DNA of 64,000 nucleotides from Aurantiochytrium sp. KH105. Taxonomy: Eukaryota; Sar; Bigyra; Thraustochytrida; Thraustochytriidae. The stretch is from positions 248,001-312,000 of the forward strand of contig BGKB01000056.1 of NCBI GenBank assembly GCA_003116975.1. The letters run 5' to 3'. The stretch's first letter is position 1; every line of letters starts with the position of its first letter. The notes under the pieces were generated by a model. That model was given only the letters and a program-made list of their open reading frames with translations, made no database searches and was not told the origin of the DNA. The position numbers and the translations under genes were made by a program. This document shows, piece after piece, positions 37,927 to 48,700 of this stretch.

Positions 37927-39441
37927 ATGGCGGGGATCCTGGCGGCGGGCGCGAAGGCGCTGGCGCGCGGGGCGCTGCGGGCGGCGCGCGGCGACGAGGA
38001 GGCGCGCCGCGCGAGCATGGCGCGCCGAGGCCTGAGCGCCATGGTGAACCAGGCCGACAACAAGCTGCTCAAACCCGTGCGTCTGGTCAGCTCGCGGTCG
38101 CTGGCGAAGGCCAGACCCCGCATCGTCATTGTCGGCAGCGGATGGGGCGGGTACTCCTTTCTCTCGTACATTGACAAGAAAAAGTACGACGTGCAGGTGA
38201 TCAGTCCGTCGAACCACTTTCTCTTTACGCCGCTGCTGCCGAGCTCCGTCGTTGGCACACTCGAATTCCGCGCCATCCAGGAACCTGTGCGCACCGTGCG
38301 CAACCTTGGCGCGTACTACCAGGCCAAGGCTCTCTCCGTCGACGAGAACACGCGCCAGATTACCTGCAAGGGCATCTTTAGCGGCGACGAGTTCCGGGTC
38401 GAGTACGACTTTCTGGTATGTGCTGCAGGAGCAAAGACGAACACCTTCAATACGCCCGGCATTGCAGATCGCGAAGGCAAGGAAGTCTTCTTTTTGAAAC
38501 ACTTGCACCACGCGCGTCAAATCCGGAACCGTATCCTCGAGTGCTTTGAGCGTGCCGCCATTCACCTCACCGACGACGCGGAGCGTGACCGCCTCCTGAC
38601 CTTTGTTGTCGTGGGAGGCGGACCCACCTCGTGCGAGCTTGTTGGCGAGCTCCGCGACTTTATTCGCAATGATGTCGCCAAGTGGTACCCCGATCTCCAG
38701 GACTACATTTCTATTCATCTCGTTGAGGCGCAGAGTCGGCTGCTCGGTTCCTTCGACGAGTCGGTGGCAAAGATTGTCGAGAGACGCTTTCGCCGTCGCA
38801 ATATTCAATTGCATCTCGGCGCCTCGGTAACTGGTTTCGACCCTGAAACCGGGATTACCAAGCTTTCCGACGGGTCAGGCATCCCGACTGGAATGCTCGT
38901 GTGGAGTGCCGGCCTTGAGCAGACGCGCTTTGTTCAAGACGGCCTCGACGGTGTCGAGAAAGGTCCTGGCAAGCGCATCATCATCGATGATCATCTCCGT
39001 GTTTCTGACCCGGACAACAAATTCGACAACCGATTCTTCGCGCTTGGTGACTGCGCCATCAACATGGAGACTCCTCTCGCTCCGCTCGCCCAGGTTGCAG
39101 GCCAGCAAGCAAAGTGGCTCGCCAAAGCCTTCAACGAGGCGCCTACTGGCGTTGGTCTCGTCGCTCCGGCCGCCCAGGTCTTCAAACCTGACTCGGATCC
39201 TTTTGCCTTCTTCTCGCTGGGCAGCATGCTTACCTTTGGTGGGTTTCAGGGCGCTGTTGATTTCACCCAGGTTGGCAAACAGAACGAGGAGTCCAATCTT
39301 GGTGCCCTCTCTGGATTTCTCTCCTTTGCCATGTGGCGCTCAGCTTATCTCCTGCGCCAAAACTCTTGGACCAACCGCATCCTCATTCCCATGTACTGGT
39401 TCAAGTCTTTTCTGCTCGGACGCGACATCTCCCGCTTCTAA
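37927..39441 (+). CDS. Type II (alternative) NADH dehydrogenase, mitochondrial
   Basis: A rotenone-insensitive, non-proton-pumping NADH:ubiquinone oxidoreductase of the inner mitochondrial membrane, 504 residues from the ATG at 37927. The frame is open further upstream, but that translation is Arg/Pro-rich repeat-like sequence. The N-terminal 50-60 residues are Ala/Arg-rich, an amphipathic presequence. Two dinucleotide folds are visible: IVIVGSGWGGYSFL for FAD and FVVVGGGPTSCELVGEL for NADH; the acidic residue ending the second strand (IHLVEA) favours NADH over NADPH. FFALGDCA and PLAPLAQVAGQQAKWLAK give the FAD/quinone region. The C-terminal WRSAYLLRQNSWTNRILIPMYWFKSFLLGRDISRF is the membrane-anchoring tail of this family. 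No EF-hand insert is present. Confidence 0.95.
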   Translation: MAGILAAGAKALARGALRAARGDEEARRASMARRGLSAMVNQADNKLLKPVRLVSSRSLAKARPRIVIVGSGWGGYSFLSYIDKKKYDVQVISPSNHFLFTPLLPSSVVGTLEFRAIQEPVRTVRNLGAYYQAKALSVDENTRQITCKGIFSGDEFRVEYDFLVCAAGAKTNTFNTPGIADREGKEVFFLKHLHHARQIRNRILECFERAAIHLTDDAERDRLLTFVVVGGGPTSCELVGELRDFIRNDVAKWYPDLQDYISIHLVEAQSRLLGSFDESVAKIVERRFRRRNIQLHLGASVTGFDPETGITKLSDGSGIPTGMLVWSAGLEQTRFVQDGLDGVEKGPGKRIIIDDHLRVSDPDNKFDNRFFALGDCAINMETPLAPLAQVAGQQAKWLAKAFNEAPTGVGLVAPAAQVFKPDSDPFAFFSLGSMLTFGGFQGAVDFTQVGKQNEESNLGALSGFLSFAMWRSAYLLRQNSWTNRILIPMYWFKSFLLGRDISRF

Positions 39442-39883
39442 GCTAATGACTTGTTTTACAATAATGAAAAGACCTGGTCTGTCTCCTGTCATTTCTTGCG
39501 TTCGTTTTCGTTGTGCACACCTACGAGGCAGGTGCGGTAAGGAATTCTTGTTTGACAACTCGACAAGTTCTTCTTCTTCTTTTTGCTCCTCCTCCTCCTG
39601 CAAAAGGAAAGGTCAAGCAACCTGGTATAAACATACTGCGTAACCTACATTAGGTATGTAGTAATCTAGAAAAGAAACCAGCAAAAGCTCTTCTTTGATT
39701 TTGGCCACTGCTCATCTGCCTTTCTGTTTATTCATCCATGTCAATCGTGGCATAAACCTCCGCGGTGAACTTCCGCCTAATTTGCCCGAGTCGGCTTGGG
39801 GTAAAAGCAGATCTCCTTCGCGAACTACAGACAGTCAGACAGACAGACAGACAGACATAGACAGACGCTCGAAGACCGCAAGC
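39442..39883. other. Intergenic region upstream of the oxygenase-Ctr gene
   Basis: About 440 bases holding the 3' end of the NADH dehydrogenase transcript and the promoter/leader of the next gene, including a CAGA repeat just before the start codon. No gene seen. Confidence 0.5.
39829..39866 (+). repeat. CAGA tetranucleotide repeat in 5' leader
   Basis: An imperfect run of caga units ends 18 bases before the ATG of the oxygenase-Ctr gene. Confidence 0.85.
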
Positions 39884-41737
39884 ATGAAGCTCGCGCAAGC
39901 GGCAGCTGCGGCTGCTGCAGCGCTCGCAGCGCTCGCTGACTCGCCGCTTGCAGCCGGCGCAAGCGCTAGCGCAAGCGCATACGCAAACGTAGACGCAAAC
40001 GTAGACGGTGTCGCAGGAGTGAAGAATGAAGCTTTCCACGCCGCGTGGAACGTCCCCGAGGTAGACTACTTTGCACTACTTGAAGAGGACCAAGGCCGCG
40101 CCGAGGAAGAACAAATCCGCGGTATACGGCGTGCCTTAGCAGAACATGGTATTGTGGCGATCTCTGGCGTTCCCGGCATTGATGAGCTCCGCCAAGAAGC
40201 ATTCTCTCAAGCTACAGACTGTCTCCCGAACCTCCAAGATAGCGCGCATGTCGAGCTTGATGACGGCACGCAACGTCTCAGCATTGGTGCACGAACCGTT
40301 GCGCACGCAATGAAAGACTGGGAAAGTCCAGCGCTTCTTGCGTCCACGCATCCGTCCTGCGTCGCCCTTCGCGGCATTGGCCGGAAGCTCCGCCGCGCCG
40401 TGCAATTGGCGCAACAAATGTTTCTCGCGCGCGTCGATCAGGTCTGCCAGACATCGGAAAAAAGCAGTGATTTCTTCGTTGCTCGAGCGACAAGTTCAGG
40501 AGACGATGGCTTCACCTCTGTCCGTGACCTCATTGATGCGGGCTCGCAGCTCGAGCATATGCACGTATACAGCCGCTCGCAACAAAAAAGTACCGGCGAA
40601 CACGGCGGGACGAGCGCCGCACTTGATCTTCACGAAGATGCCGGCCTGTTCATTCTTTTCGTCCCTGCGGTCAATTTTGGCAAATCCACGAGCGCTGCCG
40701 ATGGCTTTACTCTGGAACTTGCGAGCGGCGAACGCGTGACTCCGGTCTTTCCACGAGATGGGAACACAATCGTTCTCATGATTGGGGCAGCCTTTGAGCG
40801 CCTTGTTAATCCGCGTTCACGCGTCCCGCTCCGCGCCATGCCGCACGAGCTCCATGTCTCGCACGGCAGCACGCGCGCATGGTTTGGCAAAATGTTTCTC
40901 CCCCCGGCCGATGCGCTCTACACGGCAGAGAATCAGACATTCGCAAGCGTACACGCTGCGCAAATTGACGCTGTACGGGCACAACCTGCAAAGACGGCCT
41001 CGATGGGCTGCACCGATGTCTTTGCGTATGCCACGGACCAGTCCAGTGGATGCAAGAATGACGAGCTTTACTGCTGGATGAAGTGCATGCCCAAACCAAC
41101 GTGCGATACTCACAAGCAGGCCCGCTGTGTGCATCCGAATGGGGATCCCTGGGACGTGACCACACATTGCACCGAATGCGCGCCGCGCTGCGTTGCCGAG
41201 CACCACAACCACACCGTTCAGGGAAACGATTTTTGCAATGGTCAAGGAACAGTCATGTTTATGGAGCGCATCGTTGGCTGGGCTGACCAAGACGAGGCAT
41301 GTGTTGTTTTATTGTTTCAAGTCTTTACTCTAGATACGCGCCTCAAGTTCGTCGTCGGCATGATCGCAGTCTTCGCCTTTGGGGTTGCCACAGAACTTCT
41401 TGGCCTTGCGCGTCGTAACGTCGAGAAACGTGAACGCTCCAAGCCGTATTCCATCACGGGAACACTTTTGCGGGGATGCATGCATTTCACACAGCTCGCC
41501 TTTGCCTATGTCGCCATGCTCTTTGCCATGACTTACTCGCTGCCCATCATGACATCCATCGTCGCGGGACTCACGACAGGACATGTGCTCTTTAACATGC
41601 GTCAGCCCGTGAGTGAGCATATCGAGCCTTGCTGTGCCATTACGTGCGACGAAACGGCCTCGACGAGCTCTTCCGAGGCGGGAAACTCGACGACATTGTC
41701 GGATCCTCTGCTCACGGAGAACCGTCACCAATGCTGA
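39884..41737 (+). CDS. 2OG-Fe(II) oxygenase-like domain fused to a Ctr-type copper transporter
   Basis: A 617-residue protein from the ATG at 39884, which gives a clean signal peptide ([18 protein letters not shown]). Residues about 55-350 resemble isopenicillin-N-synthase-type 2-oxoglutarate/Fe(II) oxygenases: the metal motif HED in LDLHEDAGLFIL, then GNTIVLMIGAAFERLVN, the distal His in AMPHELHVSHG and an Arg in STRAWFGKMF. Residues about 375-435 are Cys-rich (GCKNDELYCWMKCMP, HCTECAPRC). Residues about 453-590 are a Ctr/SLC31 transporter: the GTVMFMERIVGW entry segment, TM1 with FQVFTLDTRLKFVVG, TM2 with the copper-selective MxxxM (MLFAM), TM3 with GxxxG (GLTTG), and a C-terminal CC. All key Ctr residues are present, so copper transport is likely. 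The enzyme domain would face the lumen or outside. The fusion is unusual. The 3' end converges on the TatB-like gene. Confidence 0.85.
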   Translation: MKLAQAAAAAAAALAALADSPLAAGASASASAYANVDANVDGVAGVKNEAFHAAWNVPEVDYFALLEEDQGRAEEEQIRGIRRALAEHGIVAISGVPGIDELRQEAFSQATDCLPNLQDSAHVELDDGTQRLSIGARTVAHAMKDWESPALLASTHPSCVALRGIGRKLRRAVQLAQQMFLARVDQVCQTSEKSSDFFVARATSSGDDGFTSVRDLIDAGSQLEHMHVYSRSQQKSTGEHGGTSAALDLHEDAGLFILFVPAVNFGKSTSAADGFTLELASGERVTPVFPRDGNTIVLMIGAAFERLVNPRSRVPLRAMPHELHVSHGSTRAWFGKMFLPPADALYTAENQTFASVHAAQIDAVRAQPAKTASMGCTDVFAYATDQSSGCKNDELYCWMKCMPKPTCDTHKQARCVHPNGDPWDVTTHCTECAPRCVAEHHNHTVQGNDFCNGQGTVMFMERIVGWADQDEACVVLLFQVFTLDTRLKFVVGMIAVFAFGVATELLGLARRNVEKRERSKPYSITGTLLRGCMHFTQLAFAYVAMLFAMTYSLPIMTSIVAGLTTGHVLFNMRQPVSEHIEPCCAITCDETASTSSSEAGNSTTLSDPLLTENRHQC

Positions 41738-41984
41738 TCGCCACAACAAAGGCGGCGCACACTGTTGATTGCAAATATTTGTTTTTGCTTTCCTCTCCGG
41801 TCTCGATTGATACCCGATATTGTCAGCCAGCTGCGGCACGGACAGAAGTTTCTTTCTTTGCAATGCATCTCAACCAAGCGCATTTTTCAATTCTCTTTTC
41901 TCTTTTCTTTACTTTCCTTTCTTTCTTTTCTCGGTGCGGCCGTGGCAATCTGAGACTGGGTCGCACCGTACGCGATATACAATT

Positions 41985-42758
41985 TCATCTTTTTGGACCC
42001 GACTTTTCCATCTCCTCGTATGCCTCGATTACCTTACGATATTCGATACCACGCAAAATAATGTCCGCCCCGCCTTGCATTGCCTCCGTTGTCATTTTCA
42101 TGCCGCCATGGCCACCGGCTGCAGCCTTGCGAAGCGGCGAGGCGAGACGTAGAGGTTCCAGGGAAATTAGTTCCTGAGGAGTGTGACTCATTGATGGCGC
42201 ACTTCGACCTTGACCTCCTCCTCCTCCTCCTCCTCCTCCTGCTGCTGCTGCTGATGATGATGATGGTGATGGTGATGATAGCAATGGACTTTTCGAGGTA
42301 TATGGTGCCGAGAACGTGGTGCTCGCTGATGCTTCCGCTGCTCCCTGAGCACGTTCGCGAAGTGCTGCCGATCCAGGATGGCTCGTCTTCGTAATTTGGG
42401 GCCTTTCGCCCTGCTGTTCGCCTTCACTTTGCTGGCCTTGCTGCGCGGCCCTCTTGGCGGCCATCTCGGACATGACGGTCTGCTGTACGGAGTGGACCGG
42501 GTTCATGCTCGCGGCCCTGATCTCATTTTGCAGCTCCATAAAGTTTTGGAATCCCTCGCGCAGCTCAGGACGCACATTGGAAAGACCTTCCGAGTTGATC
42601 GCCTCCATGGCCTGCGCGCGCACGGTGTTGATGCGCACTACGGACCGTCCAAGCAGCCTGCCCGCGATACGAGCCCCCGACATCATCTCCTGGCGCCCAA
42701 GAAACAAGTACGCCACGGTGCCAATCATGGCCAACTGGCCGAGCGAAAGGTCGAACAT
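41985..42758 (-). CDS. TatA/B-like twin-arginine translocase subunit
   Basis: A 257-residue protein starting MFDLSLGQLAMIGTVAYLFLGRQEMMSGARIAGRLLG. This matches the TatB/TatA plan: MFD start, one short hydrophobic helix, a hinge (LGR here where LGP is usual) and an amphipathic helix with a glycine-rich face, then a charged helical region (about 30-110). The second half is low-complexity, with poly-Ser/Ala and a run of nine Gly encoded by CTC/CTG/ATG-type triplet repeats at 42211-42280. There is no separate N-terminal targeting peptide; the basic helix after the membrane span could act as an internal mitochondrial signal. TatA/B proteins work with TatC to export folded proteins. A plastid or mitochondrial location cannot be decided from the sequence. 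Family call is by pattern only. Confidence 0.65.
   Translation of the reverse strand: MFDLSLGQLAMIGTVAYLFLGRQEMMSGARIAGRLLGRSVVRINTVRAQAMEAINSEGLSNVRPELREGFQNFMELQNEIRAASMNPVHSVQQTVMSEMAAKRAAQQGQQSEGEQQGERPQITKTSHPGSAALRERAQGAAEASASTTFSAPYTSKSPLLSSPSPSSSSAAAAGGGGGGGGGQGRSAPSMSHTPQELISLEPLRLASPLRKAAAGGHGGMKMTTEAMQGGADIILRGIEYRKVIEAYEEMEKSGPKR
42211..42280. repeat. Triplet-repeat tract inside the TatB-like gene
   Basis: On the plus strand a run of ctc units is followed by ctg and then atg/gtg units; on the coding strand it reads as the Ser/Ala/Gly homopolymer region of the TatB-like protein. Confidence 0.85.
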
Positions 42759-43078
42759 CTCCGCGGCGGCGAACGCCTTCTGCGCAGCCGCGCCCTCTGC
42801 GGGCCTGCGGCTCTAGAGCGCACGCGCGCGCAACTCCTCGCGCTCGCTCGCGCTCCTTTTGCTTTTGCTGCAAGTCGTGGTCGCGAGCAACCGATTGAAA
42901 GCAAGCACCCCATCGACTGACATGAAGAAGTTGAACAGAACAGCAACCAACGCGACGCACTGCGCTGCAGCCTGACTGCAGAGCACGCACACGCACCGTG
43001 CGAGGCTCTCCTCTTCTTCTTCGTCTTGGTCTACTACAACAAGAACTCTTTCCTCGCTATCGTTATTCACGAGCGCCA
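42759..43078. promoter_or_regulatory. Divergent promoter between TatB-like and P-loop/PfkB genes
   Basis: A compact 320-base divergent intergenic region with no gene; it must carry both promoters. Confidence 0.5.
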
Positions 43079-45022
43079 ATGGCGTCCTCGCAAGGCGAGA
43101 GCGGCGGTGGCGGCAAAGCCCGGGCATGGACATGGCTCTGCGCTGAGGCCCACGGAGACCCCACGGCCAAGGCCGTGCGCGTGGATATCCGTCTCTGCGG
43201 GCTCAAGGAGAGCGTGAGCGTGGAGAAGGAATTCGCAGAACGCGTGCTGGACCCAGCGCTGGACCTTGTCGACGCAGTGCGCCGCGATAAGACCGACGAT
43301 GCCAGAAAGATTGTAGCCTTGGCGGGGCCCCCGGGCGTCGGCAAGACGCTTCTCACCGCTCTCATTGCGCGCTACTTTGAATCTCAGACGGAAAGCCAAA
43401 ATGAGGTGGTGGCATTGAGCATGGATGCCTACCACCTCACCAATGCAGAACTCGACGAGAAAGGTCTACGCCAGCGAAAAGGTCAGCCCGAAACTGTGGA
43501 TGGTACTGCGCTGGCAAAGGACATGACACGCCTTCGAGAAACCCCGCGAACAAAGCTGAGCCTTCCTGTATACGATCGCGTCCAGCACGATCCGGTGCAA
43601 GACGCGCTTGAAGTCCCGGCGTCTGCCTCTGTAGTCCTCGTAGAAGGAATTCATCTTTTGCTCGATCAAGAGCCCTGGACATCCCTTTCCTTTGATGCCT
43701 GGATCCTCCTTTTTGCTGACGAGGATCAAGTCATTTGCCGCAACCGGGTCATCGCCCGCAAGGCAGCCAACAAGGTACCGCGTCAGGAAGCTGAGCAGCA
43801 CTATGAGCACGTCGACGCCCCGAACCATCGCCAGTTCGTCAGTGATGCTCGAAAGGCGCTCGCTCGCGCGAATCGTCCAGCACTTACGCTCTCTGTAGCT
43901 CTTTCCACGCGTGCGCCACCCCTTGCCGAATGGCATGAGACCCCGACTTGTACTTTCGAAGAGGACAAGGCTTGCCTCACTCCTCTTGATCCCGATTCTG
44001 CCCCCAAGCTCGTCATTCTCGGCCCGAACCCAGCCCTGCAAAAGACGATGGTGTTCACGGAAGGCATTCAGATCGACCAAGTCAATCGAGCTGCGGATCT
44101 CCGGAAATCAGTCGGGGGAAAGGGCCAACAAGCCGCGCGCGCCGCGACCAATTTTAACGCAGCGCATCAAGGAGGTAGTGCGGCTCGTATAGAGCTTGTT
44201 CAAGTCCTTGGCGGCGCAAACGGTCAAGCTGTTGAGAACATGCTTCACGACAAGGGCGTTCCTATGCGCACCATCGGCGTCGATGCAGAGACAAGGACGT
44301 GCCTCACACTTGTAGACAAAACGACAAATGAGGCAACCGAGCTTATCGAACCCTCGGGAGAACTTTCAAGCAAAGAATATCAAGAATTTGTCGAAGCCAT
44401 TCGCTCAACGTGTCGGGACGCCGCTGCAGTTGCCATCTGCGGAACGGCACCTCCCGGCGCGGAGTCCATCTACAAGGATGTTGTTGACCAAGCTCCTGCA
44501 CAGGTTTTTGTTGATGCTTACAAGGGTGTCGAGGATGCACTGCACGGGGTCACACTTCTCAAGATCAATGCCACTGAGCTCCGCAAACTTGCAGCCTCCG
44601 GTCCGCGCTCGGAGCAAGTGGACTCGCACAGTCTTTTCGCTTGTGCGCGACGTCTCTTTGCCCGTTTTGCAGGCATTGAATTTATCTGTGTCACAGACGG
44701 ACCGCACTTGGCCAGCGCCTTTGCGCGCGCGACACCTGATCGATACACCGAGTTTCTCATTCCCAAGCTTGATTCGTCCGAGCTTGTCAACCCCATTGGC
44801 GCGGGTGACACCGTCCTTGCCGTTACGGCCATTTCGCTCATCCGAGGTGACGATATCGACACTAGCTTTGCCCGGGGTCTTGCCGCAGGGACTGCTAGCT
44901 GCTTGGAACTTGGCGGGGCAGACTTTGCGCCTGATCGTCTGCGCGACTTCTTTGCGCGGGTTGCCGCAGCCCAGGTTCGTGCAGCGGACGCTTCGGACAC
45001 TGCACCGAGCGCAAGCACCTAA
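43079..45022 (+). CDS. P-loop (uridine-kinase-like) domain fused to a PfkB sugar kinase
   Basis: A 647-residue two-domain protein from the ATG at 43079. The N-terminal domain (about 70-300) has a Walker A GPPGVGKT (83-90), followed by VVALSMDAYHLTN, VVLVEGIHLLLD and RVIARKAANKVPRQEAEQHYEHVDAPNHR; this order matches the uridine/phosphoribulokinase-like P-loop kinases, including bacterial fructose-transport kinases. The C-terminal domain (about 309-620) is a PfkB/ribokinase-fold kinase: LGPNPALQKT, the RKSVGGKGQQAARAA substrate loop, AICGTAPPGAE, LKINATELRKLA and the catalytic NPIGAGDTVLAV. The NPA and GGKGQQAA motifs place it nearest to 1-phosphofructokinase or tagatose-6-phosphate kinase. Two kinase steps on one sugar, for example fructose to the 1,6-bisphosphate, are conceivable but unproven. 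No signal peptide or membrane span. Confidence 0.85.
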   Translation: MASSQGESGGGGKARAWTWLCAEAHGDPTAKAVRVDIRLCGLKESVSVEKEFAERVLDPALDLVDAVRRDKTDDARKIVALAGPPGVGKTLLTALIARYFESQTESQNEVVALSMDAYHLTNAELDEKGLRQRKGQPETVDGTALAKDMTRLRETPRTKLSLPVYDRVQHDPVQDALEVPASASVVLVEGIHLLLDQEPWTSLSFDAWILLFADEDQVICRNRVIARKAANKVPRQEAEQHYEHVDAPNHRQFVSDARKALARANRPALTLSVALSTRAPPLAEWHETPTCTFEEDKACLTPLDPDSAPKLVILGPNPALQKTMVFTEGIQIDQVNRAADLRKSVGGKGQQAARAATNFNAAHQGGSAARIELVQVLGGANGQAVENMLHDKGVPMRTIGVDAETRTCLTLVDKTTNEATELIEPSGELSSKEYQEFVEAIRSTCRDAAAVAICGTAPPGAESIYKDVVDQAPAQVFVDAYKGVEDALHGVTLLKINATELRKLAASGPRSEQVDSHSLFACARRLFARFAGIEFICVTDGPHLASAFARATPDRYTEFLIPKLDSSELVNPIGAGDTVLAVTAISLIRGDDIDTSFARGLAAGTASCLELGGADFAPDRLRDFFARVAAAQVRAADASDTAPSAST

Positions 45023-45793
<771 letters not shown>

Positions 45794-48700
45794 ATGGCAT
45801 TCGAGAGCTATTCCACGCGGTGCGCTCAAGAACGCGATCTGAGTGCTCTTGAACGGCTCGAGAGTTTTGTGAAGCCGAGCTTTCGCGTTAGTGTCAAGGA
45901 GCTCAAGCATCGCGTAGCATCGTCCGTCGATACCTCTGGTGCGCTCGTCCTGGAAATTCCTAATCATCACTCCGCCGCCCGATCCTCCTCTGCGTCGCTC
46001 TCGTCCGACGACTCGACATCGGCATCGTCGGCGCCAGAGTCGAGATCTTCGCAATCTGAAGACAACGACCAGCTGTCTGCAGGCAGACCTTACGCCAGTG
46101 CTGACAATACGCTTATTGTAGGCGTTTTGTACTTTGTTCGTGCGAACAAGCGCAAGACCCAGCAATTGCGGTACAAGTCTGTGTTTGACCAGGCTGACCC
46201 GGAAGGCGACACTGTCTTTTGGGTACATCTCGTGCTCGACCCGCAAGCACGAGACCTACTCGACTACTTTCACGCGGCTGCACGCACGTTCTGCTTTGAT
46301 ACTCTTGGGGTTAGCAATGTTCGCGCCCTTACTCATTGCAGCGATGTGAGTGATGGGGCAATTTCCAGTTTGTGGGATCTCGAAGACTACGTTACGACAG
46401 CCAAGCGCACGGATCGCAACCTTTTCTTGCACTCGAGCCACGGCGCAACCTTCGTTGGCCTTGTGTCAGGCTACAATATGCGCGACACAGTGAATGCAGG
46501 GTATGCCGTGATTATGCAGTACGATCGGGAGCCCGACACCAAGAACGCCGCGTTTGACGTCATGCGCAAGGACGCTACGATCGCTCGCGTGTCCGTCTCC
46601 GTGCTTCGCGACCTCGTATGCGGTGCAATCGGTCTCTCCGACGAGTCCGGTCAGAAAACTTTTGATGCAGATCGCCCGTGGTTTGAGCTTGGACTCGATT
46701 CTGTCTCGCTCATGGATTTGCACGGAAATCTCGAGACTGCGTTGAACAAGGAACTCGATGTGTCCTTTCTGTTTGCGATCAACACCTTTTCCAAGCTTGT
46801 GCGTGCCGTAGGCGACACAGACGAGGTCAAGGGCGATGAGGCCAGCCGGCATGCAGCGAACCGTACTCCAATGCCAGAGACTAGAGGTGCAGCATCCACT
46901 GGTCTCTCCGTGCTTGGTCTCGGACTCCGCTTTCCTAACCATCGCGGGGCTGGCACGGATCTAGAAACTCTCGAAGCCTTTCACGCAGCTCTTCACGAGG
47001 ACGACGGGGACAACGCTTCCTACAAACGCCTCGTGCAGCGTACGCGTTTTGCGGACCAATTCCTGGAAAAGGGCATTAGTACAGAACAAGCGCGCTGCAT
47101 TCCCTTTGCGCAACGACTTGCCTTAGAGACTGCCTTCTCTGCGCTAGCAGATGGGCCGCCTGGGCTTCTCGAGGCCGCCAATCGCCGCGTCGGAGTCTTT
47201 GTAGGCGCATGGGACGGAGGCTGTCGTGAGGTAATGCAAAAGACAAGCGAGGATGAAGCGGCTTCTGCACACGCTGCTGCGGGATTCTCAACATCCATCA
47301 TTGCCAATCGCATCTCGTACATGCTTGACCTGTCTGGTCCAAGCGTTGTAGTGGACACAGCCTGCTCAAGTTCGCTAGTCGCGCTAGATTATGCATGCAA
47401 GTCCATTGCAGCGGGAACTTGTGAGGCTGCTCTCGTGATCGGCGTCAATGTTGTTGACGAGACAAATTCGGACTCTCGCACCGCCCTGCTCCGCCAAGGC
47501 GGGTTTCTCTCATCTTCATCGGCATGCTTTGCCTTTGATGATCGCGCTGACGGATATGCGAGAAGTGAAGGCGCTGGGGCACTTCTCCTTGCACGCGCGG
47601 GTCTTCTCCCTGGCGCGCAAGATTATGCACGTGCCAAGGTCGCTGCGGTCAGTGTGAACCAGGACGGACGTACCGTCAATCTCCATGCACCAAACCCTGA
47701 AGCACAAACAACGCTCATTCAAGAAGCGTGCCGCATGGCGGGCGTTGAGCCTCATCAAGTGTCTTTTGTGCAGACGCATGGCACGGGAACGCGCCTGGGT
47801 GATCCCATCGAGGCAGCTGGTCTTCACGCAGCGCTGCGATCTTCCTCTTTCCCGAATGATTCACACAACGTCCAATCACCATCGCTGGCGGCGCCGGAAC
47901 CTTTGTTTCTGACGTCCATTAAGTCCCAATTTGGACACCTCGAAGGAGCAGCCGGGATGATCGGTCTCATTGCTACTATACTCGCGCTGCAGACCCGGGA
48001 ACTCCCTGCTAATCGTCGTCTGCAAAAACTCAATCCAGCCGTTGACTTTACTGCCTGGAATCTGGCTCCTGTGGGCCCACTGGGTCCTGTGAAGCTACCT
48101 GCGGAAGCGCAAAGCCTTGTGGCCGGCGTTTCTTCGTTCGGATTTGGTGGGACGAATGCTCACGCTCTTTTACAGTCGGTCGGACCTCTTCGCGGACGTG
48201 AGGAATTCGCATCTCGAGGACGCATTCCTTGGTCTGAGAATTTTCACACAATTCCTTTTGCGCCATTGCTTTCGGAGCCGATCGATCTTGGGGATAAGAG
48301 CGATTTGGAAAGTCTTATGGATCATCGTCTAGGGTCTCTCGAAGTAATTCCGGGTGCTTTTTGGGCGATCATCGTGTCTGAAATGAATCCTGGCGCCCAA
48401 CTTCTTGCCCTTCGCTTTGTTTCGCTCACGCAACTTCCGGTGGGCGACGATTGGTCCATTTCACTGCGCCGTGGTTCCAAAAAGATGGCGATTGTCAACA
48501 ACGCTGGTTATAGCGTCTGCGAGGCCACTGCGCAGTACAATCCTTCACCCTTGCAGGCGCTTGGTAGCTTGGCGGATACCATGGCAGCCTGCTCGTGTGC
48601 CCTGGACCTCTCTTCATTCTATACCCGATTGGGAAATCGGTATGGTCCACGGTTCCAAGCGCTTCGTGAGGCGCGCGCAAGTGACGATGGAGTCATTCTC

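Noticed and set aside
37348..38814. 488-codon minus-strand frame opposite the NADH dehydrogenase
   Set aside because: Antisense shadow of the dehydrogenase and of the pentamer repeat.
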